The notes below the pieces were generated by a model. That model was not told the DNA's origin, searched no databases, and worked only from the letters and a program-made list of their open reading frames with translations. The translations under genes and the position numbers were made by a program. Shown one piece after another: positions 50,941-59,498 of a stretch of DNA of 64,000 nt. The first letter of the stretch is position 1; each line of letters opens with the position of its first letter. The DNA is from Pseudomonas fluorescens. Lineage in GTDB: Bacteria; Pseudomonadota; Gammaproteobacteria; Pseudomonadales; Pseudomonadaceae. The stretch is taken from assembly GCF_902497995.1 (NCBI RefSeq), contig NZ_CABVII010000006.1, positions 186,001 through 250,000 of the forward strand. Direction: 5' to 3'.

Positions 50941-52008
50941 ATGTCGGCCACCAAGAAGCCTGTAAATACCCCGTTGCACTTACTCCAACAACTCTCGGGC
51001 AGCCTGCTCGAGCATTTGGAAACCGCTTGCTCCCAAGCCTTGGCTGATGCTGAAAAACTGCTCGCCAAACTGGAAAAACAACGGGGCAAAGCACAGGAAA
51101 AACTGCACAAGTCCCGCACCAAATTGCAGGACGCTGCGTCGGCCGGCAAGGCCAAGGCGCAGACCAAAGCCAAGGACGCAGTGAAGGAGCTTGAGGACCT
51201 GCTCGACGCCCTCAAGGATCGTCAATCCGAAACCCGCAGCTACATCCTGCAACTCAAGCGCGATGCTCAAGAAAGCCTGAAACTGGCCCAGGGCGTCGGT
51301 CGTGTACAAGAAGCTGTCGGCAAGGCGTTGTCCCTGCGCTCAGCCAAACCTGCTGCGGCACCTGCCAAGAAAGCCGCTGCCAAACCGGTTGCTGCAAAAG
51401 CATCGGCCAAGCCTGCTGCGGCTCCTGTTAAAAAAACCGCCGCCAAGGCACCGGTGAAAGCCGCAGCAAAACCAGCCGCTAAACCGGCGGCGAAAAAACC
51501 GGTTGCTGCCAGCGCTGCGAAACCAGCTGCTGCAACCACGGCTGCCAAACCTGCCGCCAAGCCAGCCGCTGCGAAAACAACGGCCGCTAAACCTGCTGCA
51601 AAAACCGCCGCTGCGAAACCGGCCGTGGCGAAAACCGTAGCTGCCAAACCTGCTGCTAAAACTGCCGCTGCGAAACCTGCTGCCAAGTCTGCCGCAAAAC
51701 CAGCTGCAAAAACCGCTGCCAAGCCGGCGGCAAAACCAGCTGCAAAAACCGCTGCCAAAACAGCTGCCGCCAAGCCAGCGACTGCCGCGAAAACTGCCGC
51801 AGCAAAACCTGCCGCCAAGCCTGCAGCCAAACCGGCCGTGAAAAAACCGGCCGCCGCTACCAAGCCGACCCCTGCGCCCGCTGCCAAGCCAGTGACTCCA
51901 GCGCCGTCTCCTTCGGCTTCGCCTGCAGCAACCACCTCGACCACCACGCCTGCGCCAACGCCAGCCGCTTCGTCGAGCACCAGCACCACCCCAACCAGCG
52001 CTTCCTAA
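50941..52008 (+). CDS. algP: Alginate regulatory histone-like protein AlgP
   Basis: A 355-residue protein: a phasin-like coiled-coil N-terminal domain (about 1-130, SATKKPVNTPLHLLQQLSGS and QLKRDAQESLKLAQGVG) and a long Ala/Lys/Pro-rich tail (about 138-355) of imperfect KPAA units like histone H1. AlgP (AlgR3) binds DNA and affects algD in P. aeruginosa, where the repeat DNA is unstable. It ends with TAA overlapping the convergent stop of the next gene. Confidence 0.93.
   Translation: MSATKKPVNTPLHLLQQLSGSLLEHLETACSQALADAEKLLAKLEKQRGKAQEKLHKSRTKLQDAASAGKAKAQTKAKDAVKELEDLLDALKDRQSETRSYILQLKRDAQESLKLAQGVGRVQEAVGKALSLRSAKPAAAPAKKAAAKPVAAKASAKPAAAPVKKTAAKAPVKAAAKPAAKPAAKKPVAASAAKPAAATTAAKPAAKPAAAKTTAAKPAAKTAAAKPAVAKTVAAKPAAKTAAAKPAAKSAAKPAAKTAAKPAAKPAAKTAAKTAAAKPATAAKTAAAKPAAKPAAKPAVKKPAAATKPTPAPAAKPVTPAPSPSASPAATTSTTTPAPTPAASSSTSTTPTSAS
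51350..51900 (+). repeat. algP Lys-Pro-Ala repeat tract
   Basis: Imperfect repeats of about 12-18 bases built on GCTGCCAAACCTGC-like units encode the KPAA tail of AlgP; long runs allow slippage and misalignment. Confidence 0.85.
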
Positions 52009-52469
52009 GTGCCGGTTGCCGCGACGCGCAGCTGATGCAGCGCGTCACGGCCCAGGTGGGCGGCGCCTGCCGTCACACCTTCCAGCCAGGCCGATAGATC
52101 GGTCGCCTCATTCTGCGGCCAACTGTGCGCCGATCGCTCCAGCCGCAATAACAGATGTCGCTCGGCTTCGAGCTCCAGTGCCTTCACCTGTTCGCGCAAC
52201 GTATTCAGTTCCATGTCCTTGGCAGCAGCGGATTTCCACTGCGTGCGCAATGTCCGTAGCGGTTGTACAACATCTGAGTCCCATGGCTCGGCCACGTTGC
52301 GAAGCAGCTGCAATCGTTGCGCGTTACAGGCGACACCCCGCTGTGCCAACCACAGTCCACAGAGCAGCAGGCACACATTGACACCCGTCGACTGCAATTT
52401 CAGGCACGCGGCTTCGACGCCAGGACGGGCGTAAGTGTCAAGGGAAAAGCTCCACAGGTCAGAGGACAT
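52005..52469 (-). CDS. TIGR02444 family protein
   Basis: A 154-residue soluble protein beginning MSSDLWSFSLDTYARPGVEA, the family signature, with a helical middle part (VQPLRTLRTQWKSAA) and RHLLLRLERSAH. The function is unknown. Its TAG stop overlaps the algP stop by three bases, and its start lies 51 bases from the ABC-F gene on the other strand. It is conserved at this place in pseudomonads. Confidence 0.85.
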   Translation of the reverse strand: MSSDLWSFSLDTYARPGVEAACLKLQSTGVNVCLLLCGLWLAQRGVACNAQRLQLLRNVAEPWDSDVVQPLRTLRTQWKSAAAKDMELNTLREQVKALELEAERHLLLRLERSAHSWPQNEATDLSAWLEGVTAGAAHLGRDALHQLRVAATGT

Positions 52470-52519
52470 AGTGCTACTCGCGCCAGTTGCGAGCGAAGCT
52501 GGTAGACTCCGCCGCCATT

Positions 52520-54430
52520 ATGATTCGACTTCAGAACCTGACTTTACAGCGTGGCCCGCAACGTCTGCTAGAAGACGCCGAGCTGACCCTGCACGCCGGC
52601 CACAAAGCCGGCCTCATCGGTGCCAACGGCGCCGGCAAATCGAGCCTGTTCGCCTTGCTCCTGGGTGACCTGCATCCGGACTCGGGTGATTGCTTCTTGC
52701 CGGCGGACTGGCGCATCGCCCACATGCGCCAGGAGATCGACACCCTTGATCGGATCGCGGTCGACTACGTGCTCGATGGCGACCTGCGCCTGCGCGAGGT
52801 GCAACGCGACCTCGCCGCCGCCGAAGCGGCCCATGACGGTGCCGCTCAGGCCCGCCTGCACGCTGAACTCGACAGTGCCGACGGTTACACCGCCGACGCC
52901 CGGGCGCGCAAGCTGCTGGCCGGTTTGGGGTTCACCAACGATCAGATGGATCGACAGGTAGGAGATTTCTCCGGTGGCTGGCGGATGCGTCTGAATCTGG
53001 CGCAGGCTTTGATGTGCCCCTCGGACCTGTTGCTGCTCGACGAACCCACCAACCACCTGGACCTCGACGCCATCATCTGGCTCGAAGAGTGGCTCAAAAG
53101 CTATCCCGGCACCTTGATGCTGATTTCCCACGACCGCGACTTCCTCGATGCCGTGGTCGATCACGTGGCCCACGTCGATCAGCGCAAGATCACCCTGTAC
53201 CGCGGCGGTTATACCGCATTCGAACGCGCCCGTGCCGAGCGTCTGGCCCAGCAACAGCAGGCCTACGAGAAGCAGCAGGTGCAACGTGCGCACATGGAAA
53301 GCTATATCGCCCGGTTCAAGGCCCAGGCCACCAAGGCCCGACAGGCCCAGAGCCGGATCAAGGCGCTGGAGCGGATGGAAGAGCTGTCCGCCGCCCACGT
53401 CGATTCCCCGTTCGACTTTGTCTTCCGCGAGTCGACGAAGATCTCCAGTCCGTTGATCGACCTGTCCGACGCGCGTTTGGGTTACGGCGACAAAACCGTG
53501 CTGGAGAAGGTCAAGCTGCAACTGACCCCTGGCGCGCGAATCGGTTTGCTCGGCCCCAACGGTGCAGGTAAATCGACCCTGATCAAGAACCTCTCCGGCG
53601 AGCTCGAGCCCCTGGCCGGTCGTCTGACCCGCGGCGAGAACACCGTGGTCGGTTACTTCGCCCAACACCAGTTGGACTCCCTGGATTCCAAGGCCAGTCC
53701 GTTGCTGCACCTGCAGCGTCTGGCGCCGACCGAGCGCGAGCAGACCCTGCGTGACTTCCTCGGCGGTTTCGACTTCCGTGGCGCGCGGATCGACGAACCG
53801 GTGCTGAATTTCTCCGGTGGCGAGAAGGCCCGCCTGGCCTTGGCGTTGATCGCCTGGGGCCGGCCGAACCTGTTGCTGCTCGACGAACCGACCAACCACC
53901 TGGACCTGGAAATGCGCCTGGCGCTGACCATGGCGCTGCAGGAGTTCACCGGTGCGGTACTGGTGGTTTCCCACGATCGTCATTTGCTTAAAAGCACCAC
54001 CGACAATTTCTACCTGGTGGCGGACGGCAAGGTCGAGGAATTCGACGGCGACCTCGAAGACTACACCCGGTGGCTGGTGGAGTACCGTCAGCGCAATGCT
54101 CCGGTCAGTAATACCCCGGTCAATCCCGACAAGACCGACAAGAAAGCCCAGCGCCAGGCGGCTGCGGCACTGCGTCAGCAGCTGGCACCGCACAAGCGTG
54201 AGGCTGACAAGCTCGAAGCCGAGCTGGGCAAACTGCACGAAAAACTGGCGAAGATCGATGCCAGCCTCGGCGACAGCGACATCTACGAACCGGCGCGCAA
54301 GAACGATTTGCGTGATCTGCTGGCTGAACAGGCCAAGCTGAAAGTGCGTGAAGCCGAACTGGAAGAAGCCTGGATGGAAGCCCTGGAGTTGCTCGAAAGC
54401 ATGCAGGCGGAGCTGGAGGCGCTGTCCTGA
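52520..54430 (+). CDS. ABC-F ATPase, YheS-like
   Basis: A 636-residue ABC-F protein with two nucleotide-binding domains: Walker A GANGAGKS and GPNGAGKS, signatures FSGGWRMRLNL and FSGGEKARLAL, Walker B LLLLDEPTNHLDLD in both halves, and a linker between (about 245-310). No membrane segments; ABC-F proteins act on ribosomes to relieve stalling. A C-terminal coiled coil (about 535-635) resembles YheS/Uup. The start is ATG 52520. The mechanosensitive-channel gene overlaps its stop by one base. Confidence 0.92.
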   Translation: MIRLQNLTLQRGPQRLLEDAELTLHAGHKAGLIGANGAGKSSLFALLLGDLHPDSGDCFLPADWRIAHMRQEIDTLDRIAVDYVLDGDLRLREVQRDLAAAEAAHDGAAQARLHAELDSADGYTADARARKLLAGLGFTNDQMDRQVGDFSGGWRMRLNLAQALMCPSDLLLLDEPTNHLDLDAIIWLEEWLKSYPGTLMLISHDRDFLDAVVDHVAHVDQRKITLYRGGYTAFERARAERLAQQQQAYEKQQVQRAHMESYIARFKAQATKARQAQSRIKALERMEELSAAHVDSPFDFVFRESTKISSPLIDLSDARLGYGDKTVLEKVKLQLTPGARIGLLGPNGAGKSTLIKNLSGELEPLAGRLTRGENTVVGYFAQHQLDSLDSKASPLLHLQRLAPTEREQTLRDFLGGFDFRGARIDEPVLNFSGGEKARLALALIAWGRPNLLLLDEPTNHLDLEMRLALTMALQEFTGAVLVVSHDRHLLKSTTDNFYLVADGKVEEFDGDLEDYTRWLVEYRQRNAPVSNTPVNPDKTDKKAQRQAAAALRQQLAPHKREADKLEAELGKLHEKLAKIDASLGDSDIYEPARKNDLRDLLAEQAKLKVREAELEEAWMEALELLESMQAELEALS

Positions 54431-55011
54431 TGGAAGCCTTCAAACTGCCGCTGTCGGCAATGTGGATCGAGCCGCTCTGGCTCTTCGGACAAATCCTGCT
54501 GATTTTGTTGGCGGGTTATTTCGCCCAACGCTTCGTCGCCAAGTGCCTGACCCGCCTGGGCGAGCGCTATCCATTGCCGCCGCAGTTGCTGATGCCGCTG
54601 CGCGGTGGTCTGCGCTGGCTGATCATGGGCAGTGCGTTGATCTTCGTGCTGGAACGCCTTGGCGTGTCGGCCACGGTGCTCTGGACCGCGTTGTCCGGCT
54701 TTGTCGCAGTGGCGGCGGTGGCATTTTTCGCCATGTGGAGCGTGCTCTCCAACCTGCTCTGCGCCATTCTGATCTTTACCGTCGGCCCCTTCCGCATCGG
54801 TGACGTGGTCGAGTTGGTGGACACTACCGACAAGCTCGGGGTCAAGGGGCGGGTGGTGGCGATCAATCTGCTCTACACCACATTGATCGAAGCCGAAGAG
54901 CTCGGCACCGGCAGCGCCATGGTGCAAGTGCCGAACAGCCTGTTCTTCCAGCGTTCGGTTCGGCGCTGGCGTGGCAGTGATGTATTCCCTTCGAACGGGT
55001 TCGAAAAGTAG
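54430..55011 (+). CDS. Small MscS-like mechanosensitive channel protein
   Basis: A 193-residue protein with three or four membrane segments in the N-terminal half and an MscS beta-like domain (about 110-160, FRIGDVVELVDTTDKLG and VAINLLYTTLIEAEE). It is shorter than MscS (286) and lacks the large vestibule C-terminal part. ATG 54430 sits in the ABC-F stop (ATGA), so translation is coupled. It matches PA5251. Conduction is not assured. Confidence 0.85.
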   Translation: MEAFKLPLSAMWIEPLWLFGQILLILLAGYFAQRFVAKCLTRLGERYPLPPQLLMPLRGGLRWLIMGSALIFVLERLGVSATVLWTALSGFVAVAAVAFFAMWSVLSNLLCAILIFTVGPFRIGDVVELVDTTDKLGVKGRVVAINLLYTTLIEAEELGTGSAMVQVPNSLFFQRSVRRWRGSDVFPSNGFEK

Positions 55012-55037
55012 GCCGTCTGTTGTCTGATACACCGCTT

Positions 55038-55101
55038 TCGCGAGCAAGCCCGCTCCCACAGTTGACCGCGTTCCAATGTGGGAGCGGGCTTGCTCGCGAA
55101 G
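55038..55101. repeat. REPIN (GTGGGAGCGGGC type), short loop
   Basis: Inverted REP pair only about 18 bases apart, downstream of the channel gene. Confidence 0.9.
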
Positions 55102-55220
55102 GGGCCCTCACAGTCGCAAACGCTGGTCGGCAGTTGCTCTGTCCTGCAAAAAATCGGTAGTCATCAGCCCAAAGCCGCATTAGCTTAGACATCTGTCACA
55201 AGTCCGAGTCGAGGTGTGCA

Positions 55221-55853
55221 ATGGAGCTTCAAACATGGCTGGCGTTTTTTGCCGCCTGCTGGGTGATCAGCCTTTCTCCCGGAGCCGGCGCCATTGCGTC
55301 GATGTCCAGCGGCCTGCAATACGGTTTCTGGCGCGGTTACTGGAACGCCTTGGGCCTGCAATTGGGCCTGGCGGTGCAGATCGCGATTGTCGGCGCCGGT
55401 GTTGGCGCCATTCTCACCGCTTCGGCCACGGCCTTCTACGCGATCAAATGGTTCGGCGTGGCCTATCTGGTTTTCCTCGCGATCAAGCAATGGCGAGCGC
55501 TGCCCAGCGACATGAGCGATGACGCGGCCGTGCGGCAGATTGGCAAGCCGATGGCCCTGGTGTTCCGTGGTTTCCTGGTGAACATCAGCAACCCCAAGGC
55601 GCTGGTGTTCATGCTGGCGGTGTTGCCGCAGTTCATCGACCCTCACGCACCGCTGCTGGCTCAATACCTGATCATCGGTGTGACCATGGTCTTTGTTGAC
55701 CTGATTGTCATGGCCGGTTACACCGGGCTGGCGTCCAAGGTGTTGCGGATGCTGCGCACCCCCAAGCAGCAACGACGCATGAACCGCACTTTTGCCGGGC
55801 TGTTCATTGGCGCGGCGGCGTTCATGGCGACGCTGCGCAAAGTGGCCGTCTGA
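55221..55853 (+). CDS. LysE/RhtB family amino acid exporter
   Basis: A 210-residue membrane protein with six hydrophobic segments; the conserved loop CWVISLSPGAGAIASMSSG and FRGFLVNISNPKALVF are the RhtB hallmarks. It probably exports an amino acid or homoserine lactone-like compound. The start is ATG 55221. It is monocistronic, flanked by REPINs on both sides. Confidence 0.88.
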   Translation: MELQTWLAFFAACWVISLSPGAGAIASMSSGLQYGFWRGYWNALGLQLGLAVQIAIVGAGVGAILTASATAFYAIKWFGVAYLVFLAIKQWRALPSDMSDDAAVRQIGKPMALVFRGFLVNISNPKALVFMLAVLPQFIDPHAPLLAQYLIIGVTMVFVDLIVMAGYTGLASKVLRMLRTPKQQRRMNRTFAGLFIGAAAFMATLRKVAV

Positions 55854-55894
55854 ATCTGTCAGGCACAAAAAACCGACCTTCGATGTAATACCCT

Positions 55895-55992
55895 GTAGGA
55901 GCGAGCTTGCTCGCGATGGTCTCAAGGGCAACGCGTTTATTCAGAACGAGCGCGTTATCGTTGACGTCCATCGCGAGCAAGCTCGCTCCTAC
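55895..55992. repeat. REPIN (GTAGGAGCGAGCTTGCTCGC type)
   Basis: Inverted REP pair between the LysE gene and the FTR1 gene. Confidence 0.9.
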
Positions 55993-56113
55993 AGGGTCGC
56001 TTTTCTATTCGTTTAATTTTTGCAGGCGTCGCGATATCAGCGAACAAAGCTTGAGTGAATGTCATTCGAAGTGAACAATATGTAACTTCGTATTTCCAAT
56101 TGAGATTCATTTC

Positions 56114-58012
56114 ATGATTGCCCCGTCCCGACTCCTGGCCTGGCTGCTATTTCCCCTGGCGGCCTTGTGCAGTTCCCAGCTGCTGGCCGACACCGTGGAA
56201 GGCGCACCGCAAGCGCTGCATTTGCTCGATTACATTGGCGCGGACTACCCGCAAACCGTGCAATCGGGCAAGGTCATCGACGAGTCTGAATACCGCGAGC
56301 AGCTGGAATTCATCAAGGTGCTGCAAGGCTTGATTGTCGCGCTGCCGGCCAAGCCGGAGAAGTCCGGGCTCGAGCAGGGTGTCAGTTCATTGCGCAGTGC
56401 GATCACAGCGCGTCAGGACGGCGCGGACGTCGCCCGCCAGGCACGGCAACTCGGCGCGAAGCTGGCGGTGGCCTATGAAGTCAGCCAGGCCCCGATCATC
56501 ACCCCGGACCCGGCTCGCGCAGTGTCGCTGTACGCCCAGCACTGTTCGGTCTGCCATGGCGATACGGGTGCCGGCGATGGCCCCGCGGGCGTCGGCCTGA
56601 TACCGCCGCCGGCCAATCTGCGTGATGCCGCGCGCCTGGACCACCTGAGCCTCTACGCCATCTACAACACCTTGGGCCTGGGTGTCGAAGGCACCGATAT
56701 GCCAGCCTTCGCCGATCAGCTGGACGATCGCCAGCGTTGGGATCTGGCGACTTACATCGCCAGCTTCAGTGCCGATCCGGCCGCCGCCAAAAACGTGCAG
56801 GCCTACAACATCGCGGATCTGGCGCGTCAGACTCCGGCAGAAGTGCATGCCGCCGACGGCCCACAAGCCGCGGCGACCTTCCGTGCCCAGCGCGCTCAAC
56901 CGCCACAGGTCAAGCGTGGTCCGGCGCAATTGCTCGACTACACCGCCGAGACCCTGGACAAGAGCCTCGCGGCTTATCGCGCCGGCGATCACGATCAGGC
57001 CTATGACCTGTCGGTGGCGGCGTACCTGGAAGGCTTCGAACTCGTCGAAAGTTCCCTGGACAATGTCGACGCCAACGTGCGTAAAGACACTGAAAAATCC
57101 CTGATGGCTTACCGTCAATCGTTGCAGGACGGACTGCCCGTGGCCCAGGCCCAGCTGCGCCTGGACGCGGCCAAGGCCAAGTTGAAGGAAGCCGCCGGCC
57201 TGCTGGGCAGCGATGGTTTGAGCTGGTCCCTGAGTTATATCTCCGGCTTGCTGATTTTGCTGCGTGAAGGACTGGAAGCGATTCTGGTGCTGGCGGCGAT
57301 CCTGGCGTTCCTGCGCAATACCGGCCAGCAATCGGCGGTGCGCAGCGTCAACGTCGGCTGGGGCCTGGCCTTGTTGGCCGGCCTCGGGACCTGGGCACTG
57401 GCGGCGTACGTGATCGACGTCAGCGGCTCGCAACGGGAGTTGCTCGAAGGTGCGACGGCGCTGTTTGCCAGCGTCATGGTGCTCTGGCTCGGCGTGTGGA
57501 TGCACGACCGTCGCCATGCAGCGGCCTGGCAGGATTACATCAAGAGCAGTCTGGTGGGCGGCGGCGGGCGTTTCGGGTTTGCGACCCTGGCGTTCTTCTC
57601 GGTGTATCGCGAACTGTTCGAAGTGATCCTGTTCTATGAAACCCTGTGGCTGCAGGCCGGCCCGGCAGGTCATGACGCGGTGCTGGCCGGTGGTGCGACG
57701 GCGCTGGTGTTGCTGGTCGGCCTGGCCTGGGTGATCCTGCGCGGCTCGGCGAAGCTGCCGCTGTCGTTGTTCTTCAGCATCAACGCCGGGCTGCTGTGCG
57801 CGCTATCGGTGGTGTTTGCCGGGCACGGCGTGAAGGCGTTGCAGGAAGCCGGGATCTTCGGCACGCGGCCGGTGCCGTTCTTTGACTTCGACTGGCTGGG
57901 AATCCACGCGGATGCGTATTCGCTGAGTGCGCAGGTGGTGGCGATCCTGGCGATCATCGTGCTGTACAGTCGTAGCCGGATGGCTGAGAAGCGGCGGGTG
58001 CAGGTTTCTTAA
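56114..58012 (+). CDS. Cytochrome c-FTR1 fusion iron permease
   Basis: A 632-residue protein with a signal peptide (about 1-25), a periplasmic region with one cytochrome c motif CSVCH (C144, C147, H148) and helical linker (about 230-370), then an FTR1 permease domain of about seven membrane segments (375-625). Both REXXE iron-binding motifs are present: REGLE and RELFE. FTR1 moves Fe3+ after oxidation of Fe2+; the built-in haem may carry electrons. Candidate operator: a GAATGTCATTC palindrome at about 56057, not a clear Fur box. It corresponds to PA5248. Confidence 0.88.
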   Translation: MIAPSRLLAWLLFPLAALCSSQLLADTVEGAPQALHLLDYIGADYPQTVQSGKVIDESEYREQLEFIKVLQGLIVALPAKPEKSGLEQGVSSLRSAITARQDGADVARQARQLGAKLAVAYEVSQAPIITPDPARAVSLYAQHCSVCHGDTGAGDGPAGVGLIPPPANLRDAARLDHLSLYAIYNTLGLGVEGTDMPAFADQLDDRQRWDLATYIASFSADPAAAKNVQAYNIADLARQTPAEVHAADGPQAAATFRAQRAQPPQVKRGPAQLLDYTAETLDKSLAAYRAGDHDQAYDLSVAAYLEGFELVESSLDNVDANVRKDTEKSLMAYRQSLQDGLPVAQAQLRLDAAKAKLKEAAGLLGSDGLSWSLSYISGLLILLREGLEAILVLAAILAFLRNTGQQSAVRSVNVGWGLALLAGLGTWALAAYVIDVSGSQRELLEGATALFASVMVLWLGVWMHDRRHAAAWQDYIKSSLVGGGGRFGFATLAFFSVYRELFEVILFYETLWLQAGPAGHDAVLAGGATALVLLVGLAWVILRGSAKLPLSLFFSINAGLLCALSVVFAGHGVKALQEAGIFGTRPVPFFDFDWLGIHADAYSLSAQVVAILAIIVLYSRSRMAEKRRVQVS

Positions 58013-58032
58013 GGGCATTCGCTGCGCTCACA

Positions 58033-58122
58033 TTCGCGGGCAAGCCTCGCTCCTACAGGTCAGCGTTGCACCCCACATTCGGTATGTCACGCTGACCTGT
58101 AGGAGCGAGGCTTGCCCGCGAA
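58033..58122. repeat. REPIN (GTAGGAGCGAGGC type, extended arms)
   Basis: Inverted REP pair with inward extension TACAGGTCAGCGT / ACGCTGACCTGTA, between the FTR1 gene and yaiI. Confidence 0.9.
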
Positions 58123-58139
58123 GCTTTTAACGGAGAAAA

Positions 58140-58598
58140 ATGATGCGTGTCTGGATCGATGCCGACGCCTGCCCCCGGGCAGCCAAGGATCTGGTGGTGA
58201 AATTCGCCCTCAAGCGCCGGTTCGAAGTGGTGCTGGTGGCCGGGCAGCCGCAGATCAAGCCGGGACTGGCCCTGGTGAAGCTGATCGTGGTGCCCAGTGG
58301 TCCGGATGCGGCCGACGACTACCTGGTGGAACACGCGGTTCCCGGTGAGCTGGTGATTTGCAGCGATGTACCGCTGGCGGACCGGCTGGTGAAGAAGGGG
58401 GTTGCAGCGCTGGATCCACGTGGCAAGGAGTTCGATGCACAGAACATGGGCGATCGACTCGCGGTGCGCAATCTGTTCACCGATTTGCGCGAGCAGGGGC
58501 AGATGAGCGGCGGCCCGGCGCCGTTTGGCGAACGTGAGAAACAGGCGTTTGCCAATGCGCTGGACCGGATTCTCACCCGGCTATCGCGCAAATCCTGA
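58140..58598 (+). CDS. yaiI: YaiI/DUF188 family protein
   Basis: A 152-residue UPF0178 protein with WIDADACPRAAKDLV at the N-terminus, a PIN-like acidic arrangement, and VICSDVPLADRLVKKG in the middle. The fold suggests a metal-dependent nuclease, but no activity is established. GGAG precedes two adjacent ATGs (58140 and 58143); either may be used. Corresponds to PA5247. Confidence 0.87.
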   Translation: MMRVWIDADACPRAAKDLVVKFALKRRFEVVLVAGQPQIKPGLALVKLIVVPSGPDAADDYLVEHAVPGELVICSDVPLADRLVKKGVAALDPRGKEFDAQNMGDRLAVRNLFTDLREQGQMSGGPAPFGEREKQAFANALDRILTRLSRKS

Positions 58599-58615
58599 GC
58601 TTGCTTGGATCAATG

Positions 58616-58703
58616 TGGGAGCGGGCTTGCCCGCGAAAGCGGTGTGTCAGACAACATAGATGTTGAATGTTAGACCGCATTCGCGAGCAAGCCCGCTCCC
58701 ACA
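58616..58703. repeat. REPIN (GTGGGAGCGGGC type, mixed arms)
   Basis: Inverted pair whose left arm reads GCTTGCCCGCGAA and right arm TTCGCGAGCAAGC, joining two REP subtypes. Confidence 0.88.
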
Positions 58704-58714
58704 TTTAAGCGGTG

Positions 58715-59383
58715 TCAGGCCTCGTTTTCGTGGGTCAGTTCGAGCACGCGGTCGACCAGTTTGTTGATGCCGGAAGCCGCCTCGCTAATCGATTGCGCCA
58801 GCATGTACGCCGGAGTACTGACCAGCTTGCGCGCCTTGTCTTCAACGATTTCAGTCACCGCGCAGTCTGCGTGTGTCGCCCCCATCTTGTTCATCGCGGC
58901 GGCAGTGTCGGCATCATTACCGATGGTGCAGGTCACGCCCGGCCCATAGATTTTCGCTGCCAGCGCCGGCGAGATGCAGATCAGCCCGACCGGTTTGCCC
59001 GCTTCGGCAAAGGCTTCGGCCAGCGCCAGGACTTCCGGTTGCACGGTGCAGCCCGCGCCTTCGGTGGCGAAGTTGGAGAGGTTCTTGGCCGCTCCGAAAC
59101 CGCCAGGCACGATCAACGCATCAAATTCTTCAACGTCCGCTTCGCGAATATCCTTGATCTTGCCCCGGGCGATTCGCGCCGACTCCACCAGCACATTGCG
59201 CGACTCGGGCATTTCTTCGCCGGTCAGGTGGTTGATCACATGCAACTGCGTAATGTCCGGTGCGAAACACTGCACCTGGGCGCCACGCTGGTCCAGGCGC
59301 AGCAGGGTAATCACGCTCTCGTGGATCTCGGCGCCGTCGTAGACGCCACAGCCGGAAAGGATCACTGCAACTTTTTTGCTCAT
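58715..59383 (-). CDS. elbB: Glyoxalase ElbB, DJ-1/PfpI-like
   Basis: A 222-residue class I glutamine amidotransferase-like protein with VAVILSGCGVYDG at the start, ALIVPGGFGAAKNLSNFA and the nucleophile cysteine in PVGLICISPA. E. coli ElbB shows glyoxalase III-like activity and has been linked to isoprenoid synthesis; the physiological role is open. It starts with ATG 59383. Convergent with yaiI across the REPIN. Confidence 0.9.
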   Translation of the reverse strand: MSKKVAVILSGCGVYDGAEIHESVITLLRLDQRGAQVQCFAPDITQLHVINHLTGEEMPESRNVLVESARIARGKIKDIREADVEEFDALIVPGGFGAAKNLSNFATEGAGCTVQPEVLALAEAFAEAGKPVGLICISPALAAKIYGPGVTCTIGNDADTAAAMNKMGATHADCAVTEIVEDKARKLVSTPAYMLAQSISEAASGINKLVDRVLELTHENEA

Positions 59384-59498
59384 GGGCTTTTCTCCAGATT
59401 CATGGCGTTAAATGTCCACTAATTTGTCACTCGTTGCCATAGGGATAATTCGCGACTACAAATAGGATCTGTCCTCAAGACTCCGATCAGGGCGCGAC

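Noticed and set aside
51267..51989. 240-codon Ala/Val/Gly-rich frame antisense to algP
   Set aside because: Direct complement of the algP repeat tract; repeats keep the reverse frame open artificially.
56057..56068. GAATGTCATTC palindrome as a Fur box for the FTR1 gene
   Set aside because: Too short and unlike the Fur consensus; noted only as a possible operator.
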